Positions 8,453 through 16,359 are shown, numbered from the stretch's first letter. The stretch: 39,291 nucleotides of DNA from Clostridia bacterium (GCA_017545905.1 JAFWXL010000013.1:1-39291); one strand, 5' to 3'. Translations and numbers: made by a program. Notes: generated from the sequence alone by a model not told the origin.

Positions 8453-10081
8453 TTATGCTTCATTCGCCTTTTTGCGAAAAAGCAGCGCGCCGACAGCACC
8501 GCTGATGAGCAGCAAAGCTGTCCACAGCAGAATGCTGCTGTGATCGCCGGTTTGCGGCAGGTTCGGCTTCACATTCTCACCCCAGGACAGTTCGAACGGG
8601 CTGAGCGAATTCACAACGATCACCAGACCGCAATCCTCACGCTTGATGCTGCCATCGGCAGTGGAGAAATGCTCCTCGTTTGCCGTGCCCTTATTGTGGA
8701 TGATGGTATAGTTGATGTGCGTATCCGCCTTGGTATAGCCTGCCGGATACGGGAAGATCATCTTGGACGGTTCCTTGAGGCCGATCTTCTCACCGTCGAA
8801 GGTGTAGAGTCCGGCCTCGTAGGTGATGAAGCATTCCGTGCCGCTGACGTTCTCGCCGATCTTCTCCACATGCAGCTCGACGCCCTCTTCACCATACGAT
8901 TCCACATTCAGCATGACCGCAGGCATATCGACCGGGACAGACGGCAGGCCGTCTTCCTCGTAAATAACCTCAGCTACCGGCACCATGCTCACACACTGTT
9001 TGGAGGTGCTGTTTTCCGTAAATTCCACCCATGCATCTTCCGCGTAATTCTTGTGATAGGTCTTCACGCCGGAACCGCGCTTGACGGTGCCAACGATGGC
9101 ACACTCCTGTCCTTCGACGATGAAGCCTGTGCTGGTCGCGATCTCGACGGTGCCGGCCGTATCGATACCAATCTTGCCCCCTTCAATTCCTACAGCCGAA
9201 GTATCTGCAACCTTTACGGCAGTGCCGGTCACATCATCATCAACAGCGACACAGCAAACCTCGACACCAGAGGCATACACCAGGCTGTTGCCATTGAGCT
9301 CAACGGCGCCGCCGGTGAGAATCGCATACATCTGTTCGCCCTGCATAATGAGCTCGCTGTCATCCAGCGTGACGCCCTCGCCGGCATACACGCCGCGTCC
9401 CAGCTTTCCATTCGCAGCCGCCGGCCTTGTGCCAATCACAATGCGCGAATCCTCAGCGGTGATCTTGCCGGACACGCCCAAGCCGCCCTGCTCGCTGGCA
9501 TTGGTATGCACCTCCATGTTCAGCTCGCTGTCGACGATTTCCACATTCTTACACTGGATCGCCTGCATCGGCCTGACACGCTGCTCACCCGTGATATTCA
9601 GCAAGATATTGCTGATCTTCAGGTCAGCCGCGCGAATGCCCATCTGCCCGCTGGTCACTTTCAATCCTGTGCTGTTTTTGCCATCACCGGCAATTTCCAG
9701 CTTGCATCCCGCACCGTTCACCCCGGTCTGCGGCGGATCCGGGTAACCAATGGAGAGCACCTCATTCTTGGAACCGGTGAATACCAGCTTGAGAGAATCC
9801 GCATTTTCGTTATCCCCAACGAAGCTGAGCGCGGACATCTGTGTGTTTTCCTTCAAGTACAGCGTGGCAGCGCCGTCCACCACGAGGGAAAGCACCCGAT
9901 CCGCCTCGTTGGAATCCACCAGTTCCGCCTCATACTCACCGTTGCCAAGCCTATATGTTCCGTTTGCGTCGTCATAGGAATACGGATCGCCGCTGATGTT
10001 CTTAACCGTTGCCGCGAGCGCACCCGCCGGCAGCAGCAGCGCCAACACAAGAAGCATGGCAAAGAGTTTGTTCAGTCGCAT
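8453..10081 (-). CDS. LPxTG-anchored surface protein, probable beta-helix
   Basis: A 542-residue surface protein with an N-terminal signal peptide ending ALAA. A long region of short beta-rich repeats contains phrases such as AEDSRIVIG, TLDDSELIM and KNVEIVDSELN, suggesting a right-handed beta-helix over about 60-330. A second beta-rich region spans about 340-500. The C-terminus is a complete sortase signal: LPQTG at 508-512, a hydrophobic helix and the tail RKKANEA. It should therefore be linked to the cell wall by a sortase encoded outside the window. The start is supported by AGGAAGGAAGAA before the ATG. A second LPxTG protein with a similar architecture lies at 11777-12653. The ligand or substrate is unknown; no catalytic motif was seen. 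Confidence 0.8.
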   Translation of the reverse strand: MRLNKLFAMLLVLALLLPAGALAATVKNISGDPYSYDDANGTYRLGNGEYEAELVDSNEADRVLSLVVDGAATLYLKENTQMSALSFVGDNENADSLKLVFTGSKNEVLSIGYPDPPQTGVNGAGCKLEIAGDGKNSTGLKVTSGQMGIRAADLKISNILLNITGEQRVRPMQAIQCKNVEIVDSELNMEVHTNASEQGGLGVSGKITAEDSRIVIGTRPAAANGKLGRGVYAGEGVTLDDSELIMQGEQMYAILTGGAVELNGNSLVYASGVEVCCVAVDDDVTGTAVKVADTSAVGIEGGKIGIDTAGTVEIATSTGFIVEGQECAIVGTVKRGSGVKTYHKNYAEDAWVEFTENSTSKQCVSMVPVAEVIYEEDGLPSVPVDMPAVMLNVESYGEEGVELHVEKIGENVSGTECFITYEAGLYTFDGEKIGLKEPSKMIFPYPAGYTKADTHINYTIIHNKGTANEEHFSTADGSIKREDCGLVIVVNSLSPFELSWGENVKPNLPQTGDHSSILLWTALLLISGAVGALLFRKKANEA

Positions 10082-10179
10082 GGTTATTCTTCCTTCCTTT
10101 GTTTGAAATCAGATTTTTCTGTTCCACACATATCCCCTAATGTCAACAGAGCCATCCTTTTCAAAGGTACGCGTTTGGA

Positions 10180-10857
10180 TCAATCGAGCTTCTGGACCTT
10201 CTCCATATAGAAGGTCGCCGGCTCGGAGAACAGATCCATGGTGACGGCGATGCTGCCATCCTCAAGAGCGTTGGCAGTGAAAACCTGCTCCTCGCTATAC
10301 TCATCCTTCGCCGGGACAGTCAGAGTCAGCACGCCATTTTCCAGCACAGCCTCACCCTCGAAGGTTTCCGTATCGATAAAGGTAACCGTCAGAGAGACAT
10401 TCGCGCCCGCGATGCCCGCGTCCATAAACACACCCGCATCATCGACCGGCAGCACCGCGCCGAAAGCATCCACGCGCTGCGCAGTCCAGACGCCCTCAAA
10501 ATCCGCAAGCGCAGCCTCGGCACGCACAGCGGCCGGAGCCCACGCTTCAATCGCCGTACGGGTGAAGAGCATTTCGCCCGCCATATCCAGCGTCTGCGCA
10601 GCAGCATCGTAGGCAAACACACCCTCGGCTTCGGTGCCCTTGTCCACGATCAGGTTCGTGCCGTCCAGCTCCCAGGTGCCCGGAGCCACATCGCCCGCAG
10701 CTTCCAGCACATAGGTGTTGTCCGCGTTCACAGTCATCTTCATCGCCATACCGTAAACCTCGGCATACCACTCGCCGGTCACATCCTCGGCAGCAGCGCC
10801 GCAGGCAAGCACAGCAAGCATCATCAGGGCTATGATTGCAGTCAGGATCTTTTTCAT
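10180..10857 (-). CDS. Exported two-module beta protein
   Basis: A 225-residue protein with a signal peptide (MKKILTAIIALMMLAVLACG, then AAAEDV). The Cys is preceded by VLA, so lipidation is possible but the lipobox is imperfect. Two modules follow: one starting VTGEWYAEVYGMAMKM with PGTWELDG, the other starting FEGVWTAQ. They match the G-x-W/GMAM/N-x-DGT modules in the large leucine-rich repeat protein at 4524-7883, closest to its fourth module. The two genes therefore probably share ancestry and perhaps a binding partner. The ATG at 10857 is preferred because GGAGGAAGAAAAC precedes it; an upstream in-frame start at 10872 lacks such a site. Function is unknown. Confidence 0.72.
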   Translation of the reverse strand: MKKILTAIIALMMLAVLACGAAAEDVTGEWYAEVYGMAMKMTVNADNTYVLEAAGDVAPGTWELDGTNLIVDKGTEAEGVFAYDAAAQTLDMAGEMLFTRTAIEAWAPAAVRAEAALADFEGVWTAQRVDAFGAVLPVDDAGVFMDAGIAGANVSLTVTFIDTETFEGEAVLENGVLTLTVPAKDEYSEEQVFTANALEDGSIAVTMDLFSEPATFYMEKVQKLD

Positions 10858-10896
10858 GTTTTCTTCCTCCATATTTCTATTTATTGGTTACAAAAT

Positions 10897-11622
10897 CTAT
10901 CTGTTCGGCTCCGCGCCGTACAAATCAAAACACAGATCAACGCCGATGCTTTCCAGCCACTTCATGCGACTCAGCACCGCCTCATTGCTCCCCGGCTCAG
11001 CCGCTTGATTCCACTTCGCCGTGTTCTCCTCCAGCGCTTCGCGGAAGATTTCGTACTGCTCAGAAGCAACGCTCACATTCGCTCCGCCGGGTCTGTCTGC
11101 CCAGTCCGCATACATGGTGCGGATGGAATCCAGCCAGAACTGGCATCTGTTCTCCGCCAACAGATACATCAGCTTCTCAGGCGGGTTTTCATAAGAAAGC
11201 TGAATAGCCAGGGGATATTGCTCGATATGCCGATAACAATACTCCACGGGCCAGTAGTCATCCGGCGTCCAGCTGCAGGAGCGCGGATAGCCTTCGTCGT
11301 CCACCGGTGCGCCCGCTTCCCTCTCCAGCCCCATGGAAAGCGCCCACAGGATTTCCAGATCGTTGATGACACCTTCATCCGCAATGCCCGTCTCCTCGAC
11401 ACCCCAGTAGCGCTGAATGGATTGGACCGCAGCCTGCGTCTTCTTGCCGAAAATGCCGTCCGCCTTATCGTCAAGGAAACCAAGGTCAATGAGCATGCTC
11501 TGAAGCTTTTGCACGTCCTCGCCCTTGCTGCCGCGCGAAAGATCCGCCAGCGCACAGGGCGCGGCAAACAGCAGCAAAAGCAGGCAGACAATCATCCGGA
11601 CAAAAAAGCCTTTCCTATTCAC
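10897..11622 (-). CDS. Exported peptidoglycan-binding-domain protein
   Basis: A 241-residue protein. A signal peptide (NRKGFFVRMIVCLLLLLF, then APCALA) is followed by a PG_binding_1 domain at about 28-90, seen as LSRGSKGEDVQKLQSMLIDL and DGIFGKKTQAAVQ. The remaining 150 residues, rich in Trp and Tyr, are unassigned; no hydrolase motif was found. The domain normally binds peptidoglycan, so the protein should be wall-associated. GTG at 11622 is preferred because GAGGGCGG lies upstream and the signal peptide begins there; the longer frame adds an unlikely leader. The promoter region carries the regulatory box shared with the two-component locus at 14.5 kb, linking this gene to that system. Confidence 0.75.
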   Translation of the reverse strand: MNRKGFFVRMIVCLLLLLFAAPCALADLSRGSKGEDVQKLQSMLIDLGFLDDKADGIFGKKTQAAVQSIQRYWGVEETGIADEGVINDLEILWALSMGLEREAGAPVDDEGYPRSCSWTPDDYWPVEYCYRHIEQYPLAIQLSYENPPEKLMYLLAENRCQFWLDSIRTMYADWADRPGGANVSVASEQYEIFREALEENTAKWNQAAEPGSNEAVLSRMKWLESIGVDLCFDLYGAEPNR

Positions 11623-11669
11623 AGAAGCACCGCCCTCGCTTTCCAAAAGGGTACAACATCCCAGATATA

Positions 11670-11720
11670 ATTTTAACAGTTTATTCCATCGGCGAACACT
11701 ACACGAAAGTACCGTTTTTT
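11670..11720 (-). promoter_or_regulatory. Promoter with shared box upstream of the peptidoglycan-binding gene
   Basis: On the minus strand the box CGGTACTTTCGTGTAGT is followed by exactly 22 bases and then TAAAAT (11670-11675). Box and TAAAAT recur with the same spacing before the response regulator at 14466. The start codon is about 48 bases past TAAAAT. No good -35 hexamer is visible, which suggests activation by a factor bound at the box. Confidence 0.65.
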
Positions 11721-11742
11721 GGGGGCAACGCAAAAGAGAAAA

Positions 11743-11768
11743 CGCCTTCCTAAGAATTCAGGAAGGCG
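11743..11768 (-). terminator. Terminator of the LPKTG gene
   Basis: CGCCTTCC and GGAAGGCG form an 8-bp stem with a 10-base loop, followed on the minus strand by TTTTCTCTTTTG. It lies eight bases past the stop of the LPKTG gene and is a clear intrinsic terminator. Confidence 0.85.
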
Positions 11769-11776
11769 TGATCTGT

Positions 11777-12653
11777 TCACATACTTGTATCTGTATTATA
11801 CTTCTTGCGGGCTATCAGCACAAGCGCCGCCATGCTGGTCATTGCAAGGCTGAGCCAAAGCATGATGTCACTCTCATCGCCGGTCTTGGGAAGTTCATGA
11901 ATACCATTAGGTACTCGCACGATCTTGATATAATCGTATTTTTCCAAATCTGCGCTATCAAACGTTTCCAGCGGCGATCCGCTGCTGCTCTCAGATGCAA
12001 CGATGATCCACTCATCGGGCGTTCCAGCCTTCATCACACCCTTGGCAGCGTGAAGCGCATAACAAGATCTATCCGTTCTCTGATTCGTGCTGCGCAGTAT
12101 AATCGTACCCAGCTTATCAGACTGTTCTATTCTGAGATCTCCCTTTGTAACCTCCGCAGCAATATGTCTGGCAGTAATTTCGACATTACCACCGCTGATT
12201 CGCAGTTGTCTCTTCGCCGAAATGCCGCCTTCACTTGATTCAATGGTAAGCGAATCATTTACCGAACCATCGATGAAGTCCAGATCGCCGAGAATCGCCA
12301 GATGATATTCATCAGGATTGCCCTCGGCGCAGATATAGTTATCACCTTCAAGATGAATAGTAAACTCGCTATCAAATTCAGGGCAGTTGATAACAGCCCT
12401 AGAATCAGTATCATAATACCGACCGTTGCCTGTATAAGAAAAGTTATGAAGCGTCAGGTGAAGATCCCATCCATCCGCCTCAAGATACGCATAACCGCCG
12501 CTCGTCGGCTTAGTCTTCGTCGTAGCAGATGCACCATTGGCAAGATAGTCGCCATCGCGCATTATAATGTCGCCAATGTACAAATATACATCAGCAGCAA
12601 GCGCAACCGTCGGAAGCAGCAATGCCACCAGCAAACCATTTTCTCATGTCCAT
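11777..12653 (-). CDS. LPxTG-anchored surface protein with apparent frameshift in signal peptide
   Basis: The continuous frame runs from 12634 to 11777 and gives about 285 residues: a hydrophobic signal core LLVALLLPTVALAA, a beta-rich region with a probable beta-helix (LRISGGNVEITA, KGDLRIEQSD), then LPKTG at about 248-252, a membrane helix and a basic tail. In that frame the only local start is a TTG with no ribosome site and no basic n-region. The natural start, ATG at 12653 or 12647 after AGAAGGACG, encodes MDMRK in another frame. Losing one A, or gaining two, in the four-A run at 12639-12642 would join the two parts. The gene is thus broken, phase-variable or affected by a sequence error. 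A sortase should anchor the product if it is made. Confidence 0.7.
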
Positions 12654-13060
12654 CGTCCTTCTTTCACTTTTGTTTTGAATCCCATCTGAAACGGCCCCCA
12701 ATCCCTCTTGGCTCGCCAGATCCCTTCGACAACAAAAGCTTTTCAGTTTCCGATCCGGCTCATAGAACCATCTATCGTAATCGGTACAACGCCCGTAGTT
12801 TCCGCAGGAAATACCCGTAACATTTCCCCAGCGCTTTAGCAGCGGTATCCTACACAAGTAAGCTCTTTGGAGCAACGTACTTTCGTGTAAGTTTTGGCGA
12901 TTCAAGCCAAATGTCATGAAATGTTGAGAAAGTCGTATAATTCCGTCTCAATTTATGAACAGCTGCGTCACAAAGCCTCTCACTTTCTTTTTTGGGACGC
13001 GGAGATAATTCGCACCAATTGTAAAATCCCTTTCATTTGTCGTTACATATTCCTCCCACC
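12654..13060. other. AT-richer intergenic region without a recognised gene
   Basis: No open frame here looks like a gene. The stretch is visibly richer in A and T than its neighbours. It holds one copy of the shared regulatory box at 12874-12891 and otherwise nothing recognised: no tRNA-like fold or riboswitch was spotted. Confidence 0.6.
12874..12891 (+). promoter_or_regulatory. Orphan copy of the shared regulatory box
   Basis: AACGTACTTTCGTGTAAG on the plus strand matches the box found upstream of the peptidoglycan-binding gene and the response regulator at 14466. No TAAAAT lies 22 bases downstream, and no gene on the plus strand follows. It could act on the minus-strand LPKTG gene, whose start is about 220 bases away. 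Confidence 0.5.
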
Positions 13061-13103
13061 AAAAAGAAACTGCGCGCCAACCGGTTCTTCCCAGCCGACG
13101 CGC
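13061..13103 (-). terminator. Terminator of the zinc-binding/EF-Tu-like gene
   Basis: On the minus strand GCGCG and CGCGC close a stem extended by CGGCTGG with CCGGTTG (using G-U pairs). It is followed by AGTTTCTTTTTGG. It lies just past the stop at 13122. Confidence 0.65.
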
Positions 13104-13121
13104 TCCATATATCGTGTTAAC

Positions 13122-13808
13122 TCATTTCACAACCCGATTTCCCGGGAACACGCCCAACGGGAGATCCAGCAGCAGCCATCCGGTCTGATCCTCCGACAGC
13201 CTCTGCTTACCCATATGGGCACGGACATGCGTTTCAAATGTGTTTTCGCCGTCATCCTCGTAGGCCTCCAGCACATGAGCATCAAGCAGCTTGCCCTCGT
13301 TATCGATACGCACAGCGTCGCCCTTTGCAAACATGCCCTGCTCCACTCTGCCATAAACAACCATCGTCTTATTGAGCTGCTTAGCCCGAACGACGCCCAC
13401 CTGAATGGCAGTAGGCTCAATTTGGAAGGCTTCCTGCACAATCAGATATGCAGAGGCACTTTCACCATACTGCTCCAGCTCGCCGCGATCCACCTGCTCC
13501 TTCAGCGCAAGCAGCTGCTTCGCCTGCTGAAGGGTCATTGTGCGCCAATTACCCAGCGTATAGCCAGCCAGCGGAGAATTCTCCTGCATGCGCTTGCTCA
13601 TCCAGCGCTTCTTGTCACGAATCAGCGTCTGAATCCTTTCATCGCACGCCTTGCAGAGATTGCCGCCCTCTACGTGCTTCGTATTTGTGCTCCAGAAGCC
13701 CGTTGCAAAGAAGCCCAGCTTTTTGCCGCAGATATCGCATTTCGCGCCCACGGGAACATAAATGCAGTCCGTTCCCCATTCCACAAAACGCTTGAACTTA
13801 TCGCCCAT
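13122..13808 (-). CDS. Zinc-binding protein with EF-Tu domain 2-like C-terminus
   Basis: A 228-residue cytosolic protein. The N-terminus carries a four-cysteine site, C24-x2-C27 and C52-x2-C55, like DUF4428 zinc domains. A basic helical linker covers about 60-125. Residues 130-228 resemble domain 2 of translation factors such as EF-Tu: MVVYGRVEQGMFAKGDAVRI mirrors the V-x-GRVE-x-G-x-x-x-x-GD-x-V element, and the end has the expected small beta-barrel pattern with PLGVFPGNRVV. No GTPase domain is present. The ATG at 13808 is chosen for its GAGGAG site; an upstream extension has none. It lies downstream of the atypical response regulator on the same strand, separated by a hairpin. The role is unknown; binding to RNA, the ribosome or a protein is a guess. 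Confidence 0.68.
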   Translation of the reverse strand: MGDKFKRFVEWGTDCIYVPVGAKCDICGKKLGFFATGFWSTNTKHVEGGNLCKACDERIQTLIRDKKRWMSKRMQENSPLAGYTLGNWRTMTLQQAKQLLALKEQVDRGELEQYGESASAYLIVQEAFQIEPTAIQVGVVRAKQLNKTMVVYGRVEQGMFAKGDAVRIDNEGKLLDAHVLEAYEDDGENTFETHVRAHMGKQRLSEDQTGWLLLDLPLGVFPGNRVVK

Positions 13809-13830
13809 CGCTTTCTCCTCGCTTTCTGAC

Positions 13831-13860
13831 AAAAACGCCGCCCGGTTCTTCGGACGGCGC
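13831..13860 (-). terminator. Terminator between response regulator and zinc-binding gene
   Basis: On the minus strand the stem CGCCGTCCG/CGGGCGGCG (one bulge) is followed by TTTTTGT. It sits between the response regulator stop at 13870 and the next start at 13808, so read-through is probably partial. Confidence 0.7.
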
Positions 13861-13869
13861 AAATATGCA

Positions 13870-14466
13870 TTACTGAACGATCAGCCCGCTTGACCGCGCA
13901 TGCACAGCCAATTCTGTGCGATTCCTGTAACCGCTCTTTTCTCGCAGATTCTGGATATGTCCCTTCACCGTGCGCAGCGAGATGCCGAGCTTATCTGCGA
14001 TCTCCGCATCCGTACTGCCGGAAACCACCTCGCGCAGCACCTGAAGCTCACGGTCGGTGAAGTCCGTGCTGAGCGCCTGACCAAGACGCACGACCATCTG
14101 CTGCGGATAGACAGATTCTCCTGCCATGGTTCTGTCCATGAGACTATTCAGCGCCTTTGCATCCGGCTGCTGATACCAGAAGCTGTCTGCGCCGCTTTCC
14201 CTTGCGCCGGTCATGCAGCTGTGATCCGGCATGCCGGTCATGGCGATGAGCTTCACATTCGGGTATTCCCGCTTAAGCCATGCTATGGTTTCCAGCCCGT
14301 CGGTGTTGATCAGCGCAAGCTGCGCCGGATGCTCCTTAAGCAGTTCCGGCGTAAGATGGTGACAGCAGACAGACGCGGCAACCTGATAGCTTCCGCTTTC
14401 GCTGACAAAAAGCTCAATCAGCGCTCTTGCCATCGGGTCGTTTTCTGCAATCAGCACAGCGATCAT
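13870..14466 (-). CDS. LuxR-type response regulator with degenerate receiver
   Basis: A 198-residue regulator. Residues 1-118 are a receiver domain and about 133-196 a LuxR/NarL-type helix-turn-helix (FTDRELQVLREVVSG, ISLRTVKGHIQNL, NRTELAVHAR). Aligned by eye with its canonical paralogue at 17635-18303, the phosphoacceptor Asp54 is Asn54, the acidic pair is N9-D10 instead of D9-D10, and the switch Lys is Gln99. Phosphorylation of the normal kind therefore looks impossible, and the protein may act constitutively or by forming dimers with the paralogue. The ATG follows GGAAGGAGGATGGCAG. It is divergent from the sensor kinase operon, sharing the 240-bp regulatory region, and its promoter contains the shared box. 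It probably regulates this locus and the peptidoglycan-binding gene. Confidence 0.85.
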   Translation of the reverse strand: MIAVLIAENDPMARALIELFVSESGSYQVAASVCCHHLTPELLKEHPAQLALINTDGLETIAWLKREYPNVKLIAMTGMPDHSCMTGARESGADSFWYQQPDAKALNSLMDRTMAGESVYPQQMVVRLGQALSTDFTDRELQVLREVVSGSTDAEIADKLGISLRTVKGHIQNLREKSGYRNRTELAVHARSSGLIVQ

Positions 14467-14512
14467 CTGCCATCCTCCTTCCGCTTTGTCTTCCGTAAAA
14501 GTGTCCTATGCT

Positions 14513-14557
14513 ATTTTAGCAACTTAAGGAAGTTTGCGGTACTACACGAAAGTACCG
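14513..14557 (-). promoter_or_regulatory. Response regulator promoter with palindromic box
   Basis: CGGTACT and AGTACCG (14537-14557) are perfect inverted arms around ACACGAA. On the minus strand, TACTTTCGTGTAGT within this palindrome is followed by 22 bases and then TAAAAT (14513-14518), exactly as at 11670-11720. The start codon is about 46 bases past TAAAAT. Confidence 0.7.
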
Positions 14558-14582
14558 TTTTTTCTGTTTCAAGCGCGCACGT

Positions 14583-14627
14583 ACCGTACTTTAGTACGGT
14601 GTTAGACAGCCATATAGCTGGTAAAAT
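14583..14627 (+). promoter_or_regulatory. Sensor kinase operon promoter with palindromic box
   Basis: ACCGTACTTTAGTACGGT (14583-14600) has 8-bp inverted arms around TT. Twenty-one bases later comes TAAAAT (14622-14627), preceded by TGG, as in an extended -10 element. The box shares GTACTTT-x-GT with the two minus-strand boxes. The kinase start is about 80 bases further on. Confidence 0.65.
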
Positions 14628-14706
14628 ACCATACAGAACCGGTTGCCGGGACGGATAAAGTACGCTATGATGGAAGTATCCAGAACCACATGAGAGGAAA
14701 ACCCCT

Positions 14707-16359
14707 ATGGCCATTTCAAGAAAACGTTCTATTCTGTATTTATCAGTGATCGGCGTGCTGCTGCTGATTGCCTACAGCATGCGACACATCTTTCATCATA
14801 TGACGGATAACGCACTGCTGGGCATCTCCATGATGACGCTGCGCTGGGTGATTCACATCACGCTGACGGTCTTCTGGTGCCTGTCGCTGCGCAGGCGGAT
14901 TCTGAGCCGGTCTATACGAAGGCTCTTGCTGAGCGTGGGCGGCCTACTTCTCTTCTGGCAGATCGTGCGCATCATCAAGTATGATTATGTCATCGTAACC
15001 GAGGCGATCGGCCGCTATTGCTGGTACAGCTACTATATCCCGATGACGCTGGTTCCGCTGCTGGGTGTGTTCATCATCGCGCACATCGGCAAGCCGGAAG
15101 GATATCACGCTCCTTCCTGGATGAAGCTCCTGTTCATCCCGGCATCTGCGCTGATTGCCGTCGTCATGACCAACGATTTTCATCAGCTCGTCTTTACCTT
15201 TCACAACGGCTTTGAACGCTACAATTCTGATTACGGCTACGGCTTCATGTACATCATCGTCATGGGCTGGTTTGTCGTGACGGGGCTGTATTTCGTCATC
15301 ATGCTTCTGGTTAAGAGCCGCGTACCGGGCAGCAAGAGCTTTCAGAAACTGCCACTGATGATCATGCTCGGCGCCATCGTATTCTGGGCTGGCTACAGCA
15401 TGAAGCTCTACACCGGCGACCTGACCGCGATGGACTGCGTCATCATCATCCTGCTGCTGGAAAGCGCCATTCAGAGCGGACTGATCCCCTCCAACATGCA
15501 CTACAGCGAGCTGTTTAACCAGTCCACCATCGCCGCGCAGATCATCGATCACCATCATACCGTGCACTATAGTTCTTCGGCCGCTAAGCCGCTGGACGAA
15601 ACAACCATCAAAAAAGCGCTCACGCAAACCGTAGCGCTTGGAGATACACTTCTGCACAGCCAGCCCATCGCCGGCGGCCATATTCTCTGGCAGGACGACG
15701 TGAAGGAAATCAACAACCTGACGACGCACCTGCGCGAGGCCAACGAGCTTCTCTACGAGCAGGTTGATCTGATGAAAGCCGAAGTCGAGCTGCGTGAGCG
15801 CAGCCTGCAGGCCGAGGAAAAGAGCCGCCTGTATGACCGAATCGCCACAGAGATTGCGCCGCGTCTTCACAAGGTTGATGAACTGCTGCTTAAGAGCCGC
15901 GAGAATCCCGGTCAGGCCGATGTGCTGATCGCACAGATCTGCGTCATCAGCGCCTACATCAAGCGCCGCGCCAATCTTATTCTGCTGGGCGAAGAGAATC
16001 CAAACGCCTCTTCCCGGGAGCTGGAATCCTGCCTGCGCGAATCGCTGGATAACCTGAAGCTCTGCGGCGTGATGACCTATCTTGAAAGCCACTGTGAAGG
16101 ATCCGCTTCTCTTTCGGATATCGTTGCCGTCTATGATCTGTTTGAGGACGTCGCGGAAGCGCTGCTGCTCAATCTGAGCGCCATGGTGGTCACCGTATCC
16201 TGCAAAAGCGATGCGATTCATCTGCGCATTCAGGCGGGATGCAAGGAAATCATTGAGGCTCTCCCGGCATTCACGCTCTCAGGCGATGCTGTCCGCTGCG
16301 TGATTCAGGATGAAGACGTCATCATCGACGCAACGCTTGCGCGGGGAGGTGCACAGTGA
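14707..16359 (+). CDS. Sensor protein with N-terminal 7TM domain and degenerate kinase region
   Basis: A 550-residue membrane protein. Seven or eight hydrophobic helices fill residues 7-262, like the histidine-kinase N-terminal 7TM sensor domain. A PAS-like segment (IAAQIIDHHHTVHYS) and a coiled coil over about 330-385 follow. The C-terminal part has helices where the dimerisation domain should be (YDRIATEIAPRLHKVDELL) but no His-Asp/Glu phosphorylation box, and I see neither an N-box nor a glycine-rich ATP lid. It therefore looks like a pseudokinase or signal receiver. The ATG at 14707 follows GAGAGGAAAACCCCT. Its stop overlaps the start of the intact kinase downstream, so the two are translationally coupled and probably work as a pair. 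The stimulus is unknown; cell-envelope signals fit the regulon idea. Confidence 0.72.
   Translation: MAISRKRSILYLSVIGVLLLIAYSMRHIFHHMTDNALLGISMMTLRWVIHITLTVFWCLSLRRRILSRSIRRLLLSVGGLLLFWQIVRIIKYDYVIVTEAIGRYCWYSYYIPMTLVPLLGVFIIAHIGKPEGYHAPSWMKLLFIPASALIAVVMTNDFHQLVFTFHNGFERYNSDYGYGFMYIIVMGWFVVTGLYFVIMLLVKSRVPGSKSFQKLPLMIMLGAIVFWAGYSMKLYTGDLTAMDCVIIILLLESAIQSGLIPSNMHYSELFNQSTIAAQIIDHHHTVHYSSSAAKPLDETTIKKALTQTVALGDTLLHSQPIAGGHILWQDDVKEINNLTTHLREANELLYEQVDLMKAEVELRERSLQAEEKSRLYDRIATEIAPRLHKVDELLLKSRENPGQADVLIAQICVISAYIKRRANLILLGEENPNASSRELESCLRESLDNLKLCGVMTYLESHCEGSASLSDIVAVYDLFEDVAEALLLNLSAMVVTVSCKSDAIHLRIQAGCKEIIEALPAFTLSGDAVRCVIQDEDVIIDATLARGGAQ

Noticed and set aside
12841-12870. A second, weaker box-like sequence (TTACTTGTGTAGGATACC on the minus strand)
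   Set aside because: It resembles the regulatory box only over a few bases, and the spacing to TAAAG does not match the other promoters.
12894-13829. A 311-residue plus-strand frame starting near the orphan regulatory box
   Set aside because: Attractive because the box points that way, but most of it is antisense to the zinc-binding/EF-Tu-like gene, and it has no ribosome site or domain.
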